Shown: in pieces, positions 48,301 through 62,100 of the stretch | Layout: each line of letters opens with the position of its first letter | Position numbering within the stretch: position 1 is the first letter of the stretch | NCBI RefSeq assembly: GCF_002865645.1 | Contig: NW_020194589.1 | Span: 248,001-312,000, forward strand | Direction of reading: 5' to 3' | DNA from: Hyaloscypha bicolor E | Taxonomy: Eukaryota > Ascomycota > Leotiomycetes > Helotiales > Hyaloscyphaceae | Length of the DNA: 64,000 bases | Notes under the pieces: generated by a model | Told to the model about the DNA's origin: nothing | What the model saw: the letters and a program-made list of their open reading frames with translations, nothing else | Databases searched by the model: none | Made by a program: the position numbers and the translations under genes

Positions 48301-51300
48301 CCCTATTACTAGAAATTAATAGTATTTGAATTAAAGATGTATTATAAAAGGCAGAGGCTCTTTATACGGAAGTTCTCGGCCGCTTTAATATAGCTAATAA
48401 TCTTAAATAGAATCTATTTAATAATTAAAATAAAACTAGAAATCTCTCCTGAAATTAAATTATTTTTATTAAAAATATAGAATAGTATATTATTAATATA
48501 TTAAGTACCTTTTCTAAAATAAACTACATTATAATTAGACTATTTAGGTTATACTAGAATATTATTAAATATATTATCTATAGCCTCTATAGCCGGTATT
48601 TAGTCTTTAACTATTTCCTATAATTATAGAAACTTATTAAAGTAGCTATATTATTAAAAGTCGAAAAAAAGAATAAGTTCTTTATTTAATTCTAGAGATC
48701 TATTATATTATTCTTATATATTTTAAAGGGCCTTAAAAGAATTATTACTAGATATATAGCCTAAACTGTCTTTATTTATAATATTCTCTTTTTATAATAT
48801 AGAAGCGCTTTTCTAAAGCATTTAGTAATAGACCTCGTTATTATCTTTACTTATAATATTAAAGTTATTATAGTAGCCAGTAAATAGATAATAATAATTA
48901 CTATAGATATTTAAGGTACTTTTAATACTTTTTTTTATTAAAAGGCTTCTTACTTATATAATTAAATAAAGCTAGCTATTGCTTTTATTTTAATTTATTT
49001 ATAGCTTTCTTATAAATTAAAAAGTTAGAGTTAGGCTCGAGAAAAAGACTACTAGCTATTATAATATTAAATATAATACTTTTCAGGAATTTCTATTATT
49101 ACTAGTTATTTATATACTTTATCTAGCTAAACTTATTTTATAAGATTTCGAATTATATTTTGGATATACTAATAATATATATTTATATTATATCTTATAT
49201 TTTCTAGATACTAATATTAATTTTCTAGCCTCTAATATTCGTAATATTCTTACTTATAAAAAGAAGAATAAGATCTTTTTTATACCTAAAAAGCTCGAGA
49301 TAATTTATTTATCTAATAAATAAAATAATAATTTATTATTATATATAGTTAATAAAAATCTTATAATTAAGCTAATTATTACTATTCCTAAAATAGGTAA
49401 TTAGCCTGCCCTTTATTAGCTAGGCATCTGGTTTAATTATAAGCTTATATTTAAATACTATATTATTAAATAAACTATAAAAGCCTATAAAGTCTCGGGC
49501 TATATTCGAGGCCTTACTAGAATTAAGAATGAACTACTAGTATTATATTTAAGGAAAGCTATTATAACCTATATTTTACTTTTAGTATTTTATAATACTA
49601 AGGCTTAATATATAGGCTATACTAAACTATTATATATATATTAGTAAAACCGGAATCTAATAGTTAGTATCCGAAATAAATAGTATATTAATATAATTAA
49701 TAAAACTCTTACTTTTACTTATTAAGAAGTTTTACTAGTATAGAGAATTACTTTAATAATTATACTATTTCGGGATTCTGAACTTCTTTTAGCTATTATA
49801 GTATTTAAAGAATTAAAACTATACTTTATAATATAGCTTTAAATAATTAATAAAAAATATCCTCTAATTTAATAAATTACTTTATTACTAATAATTAGAA
49901 ATAAAGATACTAACTAGTACTAATTAATGCCCTAAAATAAAGATCTAATAATTAGAAGTTCTATTTTCTAGTATCTTATATTCTAGGCTAATAATACTAT
50001 ATTTCTCTCCCGGCTATTATACTAATCTTATAAAAGAAGTTAATAAAGTAATAGTATTAGCTAACTTTAAAATCTAGTAAATAGCTTTCTTATTAGAGAA
50101 TATTATAATTTTCTTAAACAAATCTAAGAAAAATAAATAAGATATAAAGTTTATTAGATATAGATAGATTATTTATTAGAATAACTACTAAATTACTAAG
50201 AGCTATAGCTTTATTAATATACTTTCTCACGTCTTTAATATAAAGATTATTAGTATCTGGGAAGGTCTTTATTATATAATTAAGAACCTTTTTCCGGAAG
50301 TTAACTAATATTATATTATACTTTATATAAATAGTATTTTAGTTATCTAATATTTATAAGATAATGCCTTCGAATTCTTATAATAGGCTTTTTATAACTA
50401 TTAGGGAATAATATAACCCTATAATATTAAAATTAAATAGGCCCTTAGGTATATAGGAATTAAAAGAAACGAAATAGTAAATAAGCTTTACTAATATTAG
50501 TACTTTCTAAAGCTATAACTCTGGTCTCGTATTAGAACTAATAGTAAGCGGAATTCGTTTAATTTTTATAAGCCTACTAATAGTAGTCTATATATATAAG
50601 GCATTTTCCAGATATTTTCAGGCTTTAAAAATTCGCTTATAGGCTTTAGAAAACTAAAGTCTCTTTAAATACTTAAAGGTTATAAGATAATAAATAATAG
50701 TTATGATTTAATATTTAGAATTTAAGAACTAAAGTAATCTAAATATAATTTAATTAATTAATTTTTAAAGATTTATATATTTCAAATTTTTATTTATTAG
50801 TAAAATGCTCTAAATATATAGACTACTATTATTAGGCTTATTAGATAGTATTATAGAGAAGTATAGAATACCTAATAGGCTTAGTATAATACTAAACTTT
50901 CCGTATATTATAAGAAATAGAAACTAGACTATAAGGTAAAACTACTACCGGAACTCGAGCTCTTATATTCTATTTTATATTATTTACTAGTAATATACTT
51001 TATATATAGGGATTTCTTTTAGTATTACCAAAAGTTTAACTATACTAATACTATATTTACCTGCTTTTATAAATACCTCAAGAACCCGAAGTATATTATT
51101 TACTATTATAAAATAGCTAAGATATTTATATACTAGCCCAAAAGGCCACATTTTAGTATATTACTATCTATAATTATAGAAGTATTTAGTTATCTCTCTA
51201 GCTTACTTAATAAGCCCGAAAACTTTATAAACCTTTTTATTATTATAAAGTTTTACTCTAAAATATATTTTTACTAAGCTATAATTAGGGACTGCTATAT

Positions 51301-51827
51301 AAATGCTCTTATATATATATATATATATATATATATGGATCTATATAGTAAGCTAGGCTCTTGCTTTATAAATACCTTCTGGATTAGTATAATACCTTTT
51401 CCGAAAAGATTTGCATTTATATATATATTTAAAAATAGTTTTAGGCTTTGAGATATTTTATTTTAGTCTCTATTAGAGATTTTCTTTATCTACTATATAA
51501 CTTATACTGCTTTTCTTTATATTATTCCGGGTTTCTTAGCCCTCGAAACTCGCTATATTCTTTATTTTAGCTCTGAATCGGGCCTTTTAGCCATATACTC
51601 TTATACTTTATTAAATAACTCTTGAGAATATCTCTCTTATATATAATCTGCTACTACTTCAAACGGCCGGAGAGGTAGGTAGTTATAAGCCTTATAGTAT
51701 ATTTGCTTATACTAGAAATACTTTCTATAATTATACTTTTATATAATAAATTCATAGCTTAGCACGTCCCCATATCCTATAGGAAGTTATAGGAGGTAGC
51801 CAGTTTTACTAATATCCCGCCGGATAT
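45400..51827 (+). mobile_element. Tad-like LINE retrotransposon, RIP-degraded
   Basis: Order along the plus strand fits a Tad-clade LINE of about 6.4 kb. At ~46380-46750 an ORF1 C-terminus with zinc-knuckle spacing can be read despite Cys-to-Tyr changes (ITEIIKKEVIA, then KYTR-ARYNIYNTRIN). At ~47290-47650 an apurinic-type endonuclease start is seen (INIVYIQEPYTYSRTKT). At ~48900-49330 the reverse transcriptase is clear: GTF-TLFY-KLLTYI, RLEKDY, LYFGYTNNIYLYY where the family has YADD, and NILTYKKKNKIFFIPKKLEI. The active-site Asp pair has become Asn-Asn (G to A). Numerous stops make it inactive. It ends against a long (TAA)n tract. An RNase H domain may follow, but I could not read it. Confidence 0.8.
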
Positions 51828-52114
<287 letters not shown>

Positions 52115-52115
<1 letters not shown>

Positions 52116-52671
52116 TTATACCTCTTTAAATAAAACAAACCCAAATGTTATAAATTAATATACCTGCTCTTCTTTAATATTATAATAGTTTTAAGCTTTG
52201 AAAACATTACTAAGGCAGAGGCAAAACGCGATATAAAGAAATATGTTATAACGGCTGGCGTTCTATAGTTACTACAGATTAGTTTTAGCTAAGGTTTAGG
52301 CTAAGCTCGGCGTTTTAGTGGTTTTAGCCTTACTTATATATCCACTACCACAACTCAATCTCTCCTTCTCTCCTTAGCTTTAGATTTTATAAGACAGGAA
52401 AAGAGATCTTTATACCTATATCTATTGCTCCGCTCTGCTATTACATAAATTATAATATAATAATTAATTAAAACACAATTAATAAACCTTTATATAAGTT
52501 CTCTAGAAAGAAAATACACATATTGTAATTAGAACACATTAGTTATACGGTTAGAGCATTACGAATTAAATAACATTATTTTAGGTTGAGATAATTGTGA
52601 TTTAGTCGAATATTCAGATTTGCTACGGGACTTTCGCCTCGCAGGGATGTCAGTTCTATGAGACAATAAGG
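52115..52671. other. Intergenic, 3' flank of acyltransferase gene
   Basis: Transition from AT-rich to normal composition. No gene is seen. Confidence 0.5.
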
Positions 52672-54099
52672 CTAGTCAGAAACAAATCGAGCATATTGCG
52701 TAAACTCCTTATCTTCCTTTAGCACTTCTAGCGTGTCTGCATTCATATAAAGAATGACCTCCAACCCACCATCAGCATAACGCGGCATGATGAGACCATA
52801 ACCATCCATCAAAGCCATGGCTGGAAGCCTGAAAGAGATCATGGAACCCATTTTGGGACCCCAGTAATTGTCCAATATAGGGAAAGCCGACAGATTGGTG
52901 AGATGGAAGTCGGTCTTGCAATTGAGATCCATAGTACGCTCAATATCTCCGACACGCGGCCAGGCTTCCATCGCGCCCAGGAGTTCCCAAATCTTGTCCG
53001 AGGACCACCAGTCGATGCTGCTGCTGATGGCGGAGGCAATGCGATACAACGCATCTTCGTCCGAAGAGAAAATTTCTGAGAGGGGCAAAAGCGTTCTGCT
53101 GGGAACAACAGAGTTACCCAGGTATTGGGGATGAAGCGGAGGCTCAATTCGTGAGCGGATGTTGCAAGGGTAGTGATATGATGCCTCATCGATGCCCTGC
53201 CGCTCCAGGCGTCTCGCAAGAGTGTAATGCCGGAAAACGAACGCCGAGAGTACTGAGCTTTCCGTCATCTTGGGATCGTCTGGGTTCCTGGGCATTGCCT
53301 TCTCCTCGATGTGCCGGAGATTCTCTTTGGTGAAATACCAGCTTACCCCGTTGGCAATTTTGGCGCCCGTCACCTCCATACGCTCACCCACATTCCAACA
53401 CGAATCTCCGTCCGGGGACATATCACGCCCATCTTGAAAGCTAGCGAAGTCACAGAGCTTAGATCGGGAACTGTTCTCAGGAAAGAGGACGGTGCGGTCA
53501 AAAGCTTCAGCTGGTAGTAAGTCGGACTCGGGCAGAATTTGACAATCAGACACAGCCCTAACATGCTTAGCCCATTGATTGATTATCGCCATAGCACCCT
53601 CTCCGTCAACAACCGAATGATGGAAATGCATCGCGAGAACTAACCCGCCACGAATCAAGTTGACTTGGATCTGCATGCAAGGGGCAGTGGCATCAGGCAG
53701 AAACGACCTTGGACACATAACCGCAGGATTGAGCGCAGACACAGGAAAGCCGCCGAGCTCCATTTCTTCAAAATCCAGCACTGGGCCATCATCGGCATCT
53801 GCCATTCTCCTGATCTTGAGAAGTACTCCTCCATCCTCGGGGATTTCCAGAGTGAGAAGGTCACGTGATTCGTCATCTATGATCACGTTGCCGGCGAGGA
53901 AGGGTATCTCGCTCAACAGTCTGGCAAGGCCCTCTTCCAGTTCGGAAATTATTACGTCGAAGAGTTTGTGGTCTGGCTGCTTGAAGATCGAAAAGAGTGG
54001 CAAGTAATGTCTGCCATTAAACTGGTCAAACGGCGAAAGTGTCATTGTCTCGGCCACTAGTTGAGTGATCGGTCGCACGAAAGTCTCTGTCGTAGCCAT
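52672..54099 (-). CDS. BAHD/trichothecene-type acyl-CoA O-acyltransferase
   Basis: A single-exon gene of 475 residues, ATG at 54099. The family moves an acyl group from acyl-CoA to a hydroxyl of a metabolite, usually in the cytosol. The catalytic motif HHSVVDGEG gives His161 and Asp165 (HxxxD). The second motif DFGWG appears as DNYWG at 410-414, as in the fungal acetyltransferase branch, and HPQYLGNSVV (323-332) is the usual substrate-channel block. No signal or membrane segment. It lies 2.05 kb from, and divergent to, the HR-PKS, so it probably tailors that product; this is inference. On its other side the gene borders the (TAA)n tract and the RIP isochore, yet its frame is intact and its base composition is normal. 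Confidence 0.92.
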   Translation of the reverse strand: MATTETFVRPITQLVAETMTLSPFDQFNGRHYLPLFSIFKQPDHKLFDVIISELEEGLARLLSEIPFLAGNVIIDDESRDLLTLEIPEDGGVLLKIRRMADADDGPVLDFEEMELGGFPVSALNPAVMCPRSFLPDATAPCMQIQVNLIRGGLVLAMHFHHSVVDGEGAMAIINQWAKHVRAVSDCQILPESDLLPAEAFDRTVLFPENSSRSKLCDFASFQDGRDMSPDGDSCWNVGERMEVTGAKIANGVSWYFTKENLRHIEEKAMPRNPDDPKMTESSVLSAFVFRHYTLARRLERQGIDEASYHYPCNIRSRIEPPLHPQYLGNSVVPSRTLLPLSEIFSSDEDALYRIASAISSSIDWWSSDKIWELLGAMEAWPRVGDIERTMDLNCKTDFHLTNLSAFPILDNYWGPKMGSMISFRLPAMALMDGYGLIMPRYADGGLEVILYMNADTLEVLKEDKEFTQYARFVSD

Positions 54100-54668
54100 T
54101 TTAGAAGTGTCTCGCGGAGTATTGGAGAAACAGGAGTAGTTGATTGCTGCTTCATGTGCAGATAGTGGCGGAGAACGGGAAAAGGAGACCCTTTTCTATT
54201 GTTTGCCTCCTGAGCCGGCTCGTCTGAAGTTTTTGCCGAGTTCTGGTTCTACCTCTGTCATGATGCGACGGCATTGGTATCAGAAATGGGATGGTATGTT
54301 CCTGCTTTGCGTTTCCAGGGATTATGATCATATTAAATTAATCAATCCCAATTTGGTAGGTCGAGTTATCCCTCCCGCTGCCGGAAGCCGATAGCGAGCA
54401 CTCAAACCACAGTATCTCGCACGATTCTGTTTACTAAGAAAATAAGGAAAGGACATTGGTTGATTCGTGTAGACGTTACGTAGTTTCGCGAGCTGTCCAT
54501 GCGGCGCATGGTCTTACCTATTTTCAGGCATGCTTTGCTGACATGCAGTGAGGTGGCGGCGAATTCAATCATCTTATCTAAAGGCCTTGGAGCTTCGTAA
54601 TTTACATCATAGCTCAACAATCGTAAGGATATTGTTGCCCCCCTGATCCGATCGGAGATGTACTTTTC

Positions 54669-54863
54669 GTACTACTTTCCTATAGGCCTAACAAATCGTA
54701 CTCTTTTCGTCTGTGCGTCAAAAATATATTTAAACTGCAAGCAGTAATAATTGATGAAATAGAGGGTGCTTCTTGGTTGATCGCCCCCTTGTTTACGTAG
54801 AACCTTTGAGAGGAGCACAGACAGAAAATATACGATTATTTGGGCCTGTACGAAAGTACTACC
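54669..54863. repeat. Inverted-repeat element, ~195 bp
   Basis: The left arm 54669-54717 (gtactactttcctataggcc, then aaatcgta and ttttcgtctgtgc) matches the inverted right arm 54815-54863 (gtagtactttcgtacaggcc in complement) with roughly 75-80 percent identity by eye. About 97 bp lie between the arms. MITE-like; no target duplication seen. Confidence 0.5.
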
Positions 54864-55120
54864 TACAGGCCGTTTTACGGAGTAAGGTAGCAGCGGCGCC
54901 ACCCACAATCTATTTTGTAGTTCCAACGACCCATCGCGTGTCTATCACACACTAACCATTCTGAGCTTGCACGAATGCGCCAGTCGCGCTGCGGGACATG
55001 CTGGTTCATGTAAGAGCCAGATTAGAATCCTTGATGAAGTGGCTTAGCGGCACGAGCCGAGGCGCATCGTGGGGAGCGAAGGATGCGAACCCTGGCTTGG
55101 TTGCAACATGGCTCGGTAGA

Positions 55121-55489
55121 AAGGGTTCCTTGCTCAACCGACCACCATGAACGAAAACCTAAATAATATCACAACGACATTAATTCATAAAAGCAAATTA
55201 ATATTCGGAATGCTTGACTTTTCCTTAACTTAAAACACTAGCTGTCAGCGATTTCCAAGCACTTTGACAAAAAAACTCGAAATTTTTGGTGTTCCTAGGT
55301 GGTGGGTTGAGTGGGGTTGGGTACGCGGTGCAGGCCCTAACGTTCGTCACACCGCCTTGGATTCTGCCGAGCAACATTCGGTTACAGCGTATGCTACGGG
55401 GCGCTTCAGCGCAACCCCCTGCAAAGGCGGTGTAACAAACATCAGGGCCTGCACCTGCGTAGGGTGGTCGGTTGAGCAGGGAACCCCTT
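55121..55489. repeat. Nested inverted-repeat element, ~370 bp
   Basis: Outer arms: aagggttccttgctcaaccg with accacc (55121-55146), repeated inverted at 55462-55489. Inner arms: 55321-55358 against 55423-55460 (ggcggtgt-a--aac, then agggcctgcacc). Just left of the outer arm, on the minus strand, GGTTCGCATCC (55080-55090 region) matches the RNA polymerase III box B, and the outer arm itself reads GGTCGGTTGAGC, similar to a tRNA D-arm. It may derive from a tRNA-related SINE inserted in both orientations. Confidence 0.5.
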
Positions 55490-56147
55490 CAAGTGGGTAA
55501 GTAATATGGGAGATGTATGAGCACTCCCGCAGTTGCATGAAGATAAAGGTAGTTTATTGATTATCTCTCTCTCTCTTGGGTATCCCCTTGCGAGCTGTTG
55601 GATTTCAGTGATGGATTCTCTAATTCTACAGTGAGTGCCTATATATAATGCTCATTCAGCCCTATAACACCCCATGCTTACAGGTTCCTTTAGGCTGTGC
55701 CTTAGCCTACGTAAACCCCTACGTAGTAGCCTGTGTAAACTCTATAGCGCAAGAAGCCCTGTAGGATCAAAGGACTCTAGGACTTTACGCGCTATAAGCT
55801 TACGCTACGTACACTGTAATGCAAAGATCTATACTAGGCATCCATGATAAGCAACACGAGCTATCATGCCGCGACTGGGGTATACCGGCTTTCTTTCGGG
55901 ATTTTCGCTAAAAAGGGGAAGATCAAATCACAACGAAACTTGACCAGCGCTGCTTGGCCAGCTATTCTGCTGCAGCAGAAGAAGCGCTCTAGGAAAGTAA
56001 CTTAGAGGGGATATAGATATGCTCACAGTCCATCTCCCCATCAGATTTTTCAAGTAGAACAACAAAGATCACCAAACACAAGAAGAGAAACAAAAACCAT
56101 TGCTCCAAAGCTTTAGGATATTTTTAGCACCTACATCTTTACACACA

Positions 56148-59100
56148 ATGACTCGGACCACACAAGCGCATTTGAATGCTTCCGGGCAGACCAACAGCTC
56201 AGATGGAACAGAAAATATCTCTGTTATGCCAATTGCCGTCATCGGCATGGGCTGCCGCCTGGCTGGAACAGCAACTTCTCCACAGAGGCTGTGGCAAATG
56301 CTAACGAGAGGACAATCAGGATGGTCCCGCGGAGACAACTCGAGATTCAAGATGGACTCCTTTTATCACCCTTCCAAAGAACTGAGAGGAGCGGTATGTT
56401 AGATGAATGACTGTTGCCCTGTTGGTTGTATACACGCTGATCTGATTTCAGTTCAACGCAAGAGGCCTATACCTTCTAAAGCAGGACGTGTCTCATTTCG
56501 ATAATCAGTTTTTCCGCATCAGTCCGCTTGAGGCGCAGGCCATTGACCCTCAACAGAGGCTACTGCTTGAGGTTGCCTACGAGGCTTTCGAGAATGCGGG
56601 GATATCGATCGAATCACTTGCATCTTCAGAGACGGGTGTCTACTGCGCAGTGTCAAATAATGATTATGAGAGAATGCAGAGCAGAGACCCAGAATTCTCT
56701 CCGAAGTACGTTTCAGCAAGACAGTTCAAGTCGAAATGATGTGGATAATTGGCCGTATCAATGGCTAATAGTGCGTTGCAACAGTCACCGATTCATAGGC
56801 ACAGGCACGGCACTTGCGTCAAACCGGATATCATACCACTTTGATCTGAATGGTCCTAGCATTACCATAGATACCGCCTGCTCTGGCAGCCTCGTAGCAG
56901 TACACCAAGCCTGCAAGGCTATCCGAAGTGGCGAAATTGATCAAGCGCTTGTAGGTGGGACCAATCTAATACTTGATCCTGAGCAAATCGCCGTCATGTC
57001 GTCAATGCAGTATGTAGGCGAATACCTGTTTGTGTCTGATTTGAGGGCTAAAGCTGAATTAGAGTTTTGTCTGACGATGGCCGCTGCTACTCTTTTGACA
57101 ATCGAGCCAATGGATTCGGTAGAGGCGAAGGCGTGGCAGCGATTGTCTTGAAGCCGCTCAGAGATGCCATGCGTGATGGAGATCCAATCCAATCAGTGAT
57201 ACGAGCCACTGCTATTAATCAGGACGGTCAAACTCCCAGTGTGACAGTGCCCTCACAAGCAGCACAGGTGAGGATGATCAACAAAGTGTATGCTGATGTA
57301 GGACTTGATCCACGAGATACATGCTACGTCGAAGCGCATGGTAAGATATGTTTGGCGCTATTATGCTAGAATCAAATACTGATGTTTTTGAATAGGTACT
57401 GGAACGCAAGTCGGAGACAAGATTGAAGCAGCTGCTATTTTCAACACCTTCTGCTGCGGTCGCCCATCAGATTCTCCGCTCTACGTCGGTAGTGTCAAAA
57501 CCAACATTGGCCATACAGAGAGCACTGCGGGTATAGCTGGGCTTTTGAAAAGCGTGATGATTCTTAACTCCAGAAAGATTCCTCCGAATTTGAACTTCTC
57601 CCATCCCAACGAACAAATTCCTCTACATGACTGGCAAATCAATGTATGTGTCTACAATCCCGCTTTGCGGATGCCTTCTTACATTCATCACAGATACCAC
57701 GTAAAGTGCTTCCCTGGCCTGAAAACCACATCCGGCGAGCATCGGTGAATAGCTTTGGATATGGCGGAACAAATGCCCATGTCATTCTCGAAGCACCAGA
57801 AGATTACTTGGCCTCACACTCCCAGCTGCATGCAAACCACGAGCATACAACAACGAAAGGCACGACAAACGGGGTGAAGCCAGTAAATGAAACATCAGTA
57901 AACAAAACATCAGTGAACGGGACACTAGTGAATGGAGCACCAGTGAATGGAGCACCAGTGAACGGAACATCAGTAAACGGAACACTTTTGAGCGAAGCAC
58001 AAGTGAACGGAACGCCAACGAACGGAACACCAGAGAACGGAACACTAGCGAACGGAACATCATCAGTTCACTACCTAAGCGATGGCAATTCGCCCCAAAA
58101 TCAGGAATTGAAACTCTTGCGTGCACCCGAAAATGCGGACCAGGTCCCTCAGAAGAGGCGTCTGTTTGTTTTCACGCATGCTGCCCAACGCGGCATGGGT
58201 ACAATGGCAACGAATTTCAAGCAGTATCTCCGGACGTGGGCTCAGGATCAGGATGAAAGCCAATTTCTCGATGAATTAGCTTATACGCTGGCGATGCGGA
58301 GATCTTACCTCGCATTCCGAGTTGCGGTGAGTGCTACCAACTTGACAGAACTGCTTGATGCTCTTGAGGCTATCTCCAAAGGCATAATACGTCCCCAAAA
58401 GGCTCTTGAGAACCCAAAGATATGCTTTGCATTTACTGGTAAGATTGGTAGGGCGCAACCTTGAATCATGTACTGATGAATTAATCTAGGCCAAGGAGCG
58501 CAATGGGCTCGCATGGGCCAAGAGCTCCTCAGTACCTATCCATTATTTGCGGCATCTATGCAAACCGCTGAGCTACACCTTGCGAGCTTAGGCGCAGAGT
58601 GGTCGCTGTTAAAGGAACTTTCCCAAAAGCCTGGAGAATCTCGCATGAACGAAGCTGCCATTTCGCAACCATGCTGCACAGCCATTCAAATTGCTCTGGT
58701 AAATCTGTTACGATCTTGGGGAATTCGACCGACTGTCGTTTGTGGCCACTCGAGCGGTGAGATTGCGGCAGCATATGCTGCAGGCTTTCTTTCTGACCAT
58801 GATGCTCTGAACATTGCCTGCTTCAGAGGGCAAGCTGTTGGAAAGCTGAAAACAGAGCACCCGGAGCTTGATGGTGGTATGATGGCTGTGGGATTGTCGG
58901 CGGAACAAGTACAGCATTATATCGATGAGAATGCTTCAAACGATCCTTTCGTGAAGGTTGTGGTGGCATGCATCAACAGCCCAATGAGCGTAACTCTGTC
59001 TGGCGACAAATCTGCACTTCAGTTGATACGAACAGACCTCGAAAGCGACGGTGTTTTTAACCGTCTCCTCGCCGTGGATGTTGCGTACCACTCCCATCAT

Positions 59101-62100
59101 ATGGGACTCGTTCGAAAAGAGTACCTCGAACTGATGAAGGATCTGAGACCACTACAGTCTAATGACGGTATACGCATGATATCCTCTGTTACCGGAAAGG
59201 AAATCCATGGCAAGGCAATGAATGCCGAGTACTGGGCTGAGAACATGGTGTCTGCCGTGAGATTTTCCGAGGCTCTTGAGGGTGCTCTAATATTGTCGGA
59301 CGAGGACATCAATGGTTCACGTTTAACTGTGAATATGATTCTGGAGGTTGGACCACACTCAGCGCTCGCAGGGCCAATCAAGCAGACACTGAAGGCCATT
59401 GCACATAGTTCGGCCAAAGTGTCATATCACTCCATGCTTTCGAGAAATGACGACGCTGTTAAGACCGCAGTCGACATGAGTGGTCATCTCTTTACCCTCG
59501 GATATCATGTCTCCTTCAATTCCATCAACGATCCGAGCAACATCCTGGACAAAAGGACATTGACGAATATGCCGGTATATAACTGGCAGCATTCAACATC
59601 CCACTGGAGCGAAGGTCGTATCAGCACGCAGTTCCGACTCCGGCAGTTTGCAAGGCACGATCTCCTTGGCGTTCCCAGCAATGACAGCATACCTACGGAG
59701 CCGACATGGAGAAACTACCTGAGCTCGTCCGAAATGCCTTGGCTCAGTGGTCACGTTATTGATGACCAGGTAATATTCCCAGCTAGCGGTTATATATGCA
59801 TGGCTCTCGAAGCTCTTCGCCAAATGACGATAACGAATGGCCGGATGTGGAAGAACATTATTTGTCGATTCCGTGAGGTAGTCATTGGAAGAGCACTACT
59901 GATTCCTGAAAATTCTCGGGTGGAAACATTTTTCACTCTTCGACGTTATGCATCCTCCACTCAAGAATCTTCATCAATCTGGAAAGAATTTCGGGTTTCT
60001 TCAATTTCGGCCACGGGAAAAGACACTGAGCATTGCCGTGGTTTGGTTTGTGTAGAAAATCGCGACTTTAATGATGAAATTGAGGCAGCGCAAGAGGATC
60101 TTTATCACATGGAGACTACCCGAAAGGGTTTTGAGGATGCACAAAAGACCTGCCGACGCACGATCAATGTGGGAAAATACTACAGCGATCTCAAGTCGGT
60201 TGGAATGAGTTATACTGGGCCATTTTCGAATCTCACTCAAATCAGCACACAGCCACTGGATTCGCTGTGTACTGTCACAATCCCGGAAACAAAATCTTCA
60301 ATGCCTGGGAAGTACCAACAGCCCCATGTCTTGCATCCTGCCACCCTGGACATGTGCTTCCAAACTGTCTTTCCAGCTTTAATGGCCTCGACAAAGATGG
60401 ACTCTAGTATGGTTATCTCAGGTATCGAAGAGTTGAACATTTCAAGCGATGTCAGCTCCGAACCCGGAAAAAGCTTCCTTGCTCATGCTACAATTCAACC
60501 CTTCGGACGTTTGAAGTATAGGGCAACTATTGATGTTGGAGATTCATACCTCAAAGAGCCTTCACTGATCAGCATCAGAGGGTTGCGCGCAAACTCTACA
60601 TATGAAATATCAAGCACCTCGAATCAGTCACAGAAACACAATTTGTGCCGCCAGCTGGAGTGGGGCCTTGATACTGCTTGTGCAAAGCAAGATGATCTCA
60701 ACCAGCTCTGTCGATTTGACCTTGAACTTGACCCTACGATGGAGCGAAGAAACACTTTCGATTGCTACATCCGGCATGTCATACAGCAGGTGCTCGCCGT
60801 CATCACTGACAAAGATGAGGCTTCAATGGTAGCGCATCATAGGAAATTGGTACACTGGATGCGCTCACAAGAGCGGGATCCGCTTGCAGAAGTTCATCCG
60901 AAATTAAGAGAGAATATTCAGTCACTTGGCGCTGATGGAAAGATGTTGGTGCACGTCGGCGATCATCTCGCCGACATCCTTACAGGAAAGATCGACCCTC
61001 TAACAGCCATGATGAAAGATGATCTGCTCTACCAGTTGTATGCGATGGAGAACATCCAGAGATGCCACATTCAACTTGCAAATTATCTGCGTCAACTCCA
61101 ATTCAAAAACCCCCGTATGAGAATCCTAGAGATTGGCGCAGGCACAGCGAGTATGTCAATCATTGCACTGGAGGCATTGACTGGCGACCCAAAAACCCGT
61201 CGAGCGGGGAAGGCAAAGCTCGACAAGTATGTGTTCACAGATATCTCTAGTGGGTTCTTTGAGAAGGGCAAAGCCACCTTAGCGGACTGGGGAGAACTGG
61301 TTGAGTTCAAGAAGCTTGATATCGAAAAGTCAGTCAAGGAGCAAGGATTTGATGAAGGTTGCTACGATCTGGTCATTGCCTCCAATGTGTTACATGCAAC
61401 TCAGACGATGTATAAGACGATGCAAAACGTCAGAAGCCTGCTTAAGCCAGAAGGAAAACTCGCTCTGGTGGAAATTACGGAAAATCATATGTTCTGGCAC
61501 ATTACAGTTGGAGCCCTTCCTGGGTGGTGGCTTGGAGCTGAAGATGATCGCATTGACTCCCCACTACTTGCCCTGCCGAAATGGGACAATCTTCTCCACG
61601 ATACTGGATTTTCCGGAATTGATGCTATGATGAAGGACTATGAGTCTGCGCACGAGCATCAAGTCAGTTTGATCATATCTACCGCCAAGGCCCGACTTGA
61701 CTCGGAGGATCAACCAGCAATAGAAATCATTTGCAGTGACAAGGAGAAATCCATTGCCGATGCATTCTACAAACTGATAACATCTGTAAACCAGCAGCGC
61801 CAGATTCTCCAGAGCTCCCTCGGCCAAGCTGAATATTCCAACAAGATCTGTGTGGTACTTCTTGAAATCCTAGCACCCTTCCTTCGTTCCTGCACGGAGA
61901 TTGAATTCCAAAAAATCAAATCGATGTTCGGTCAGGCTAAAGGAATCCTCTGGGTCACTAGGGGCGGTGCGATTGAAGCAACAGAGCCCGAGAAGGCCAT
62001 CATTACCGGCCTTGTTAGAACTCTGAGGTCGGAAGACCATGCACTTAATATTTGCACCCTTGACCTTGACCCTAAGACTGAGAACCCTGCCGATATGGCG

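Larger units (their letters stand above)
54100..56147. other. Bidirectional intergenic region of the metabolite locus
   Basis: This 2-kb stretch lies between the divergent acyltransferase and PKS starts and must carry both promoters. It contains two inverted-repeat elements, listed separately. No open frame with family features was found. Confidence 0.6.

Noticed and set aside
55020..55150. A functional tRNA gene on the minus strand
   Set aside because: Box B is perfect, but the intervening sequence does not fold as a tRNA; kept only as a possible SINE trace.
57833..58062. N-glycosylation sites in the PKS linker
   Set aside because: N-G-T units match the sequon, but the synthase is cytosolic, so glycosylation is not expected.
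59752..59781. Inactive dehydratase because HxxxG reads HVIDD
   Set aside because: The Gly of this motif varies in fungal reducing synthases, and the catalytic His and Asp are both present.
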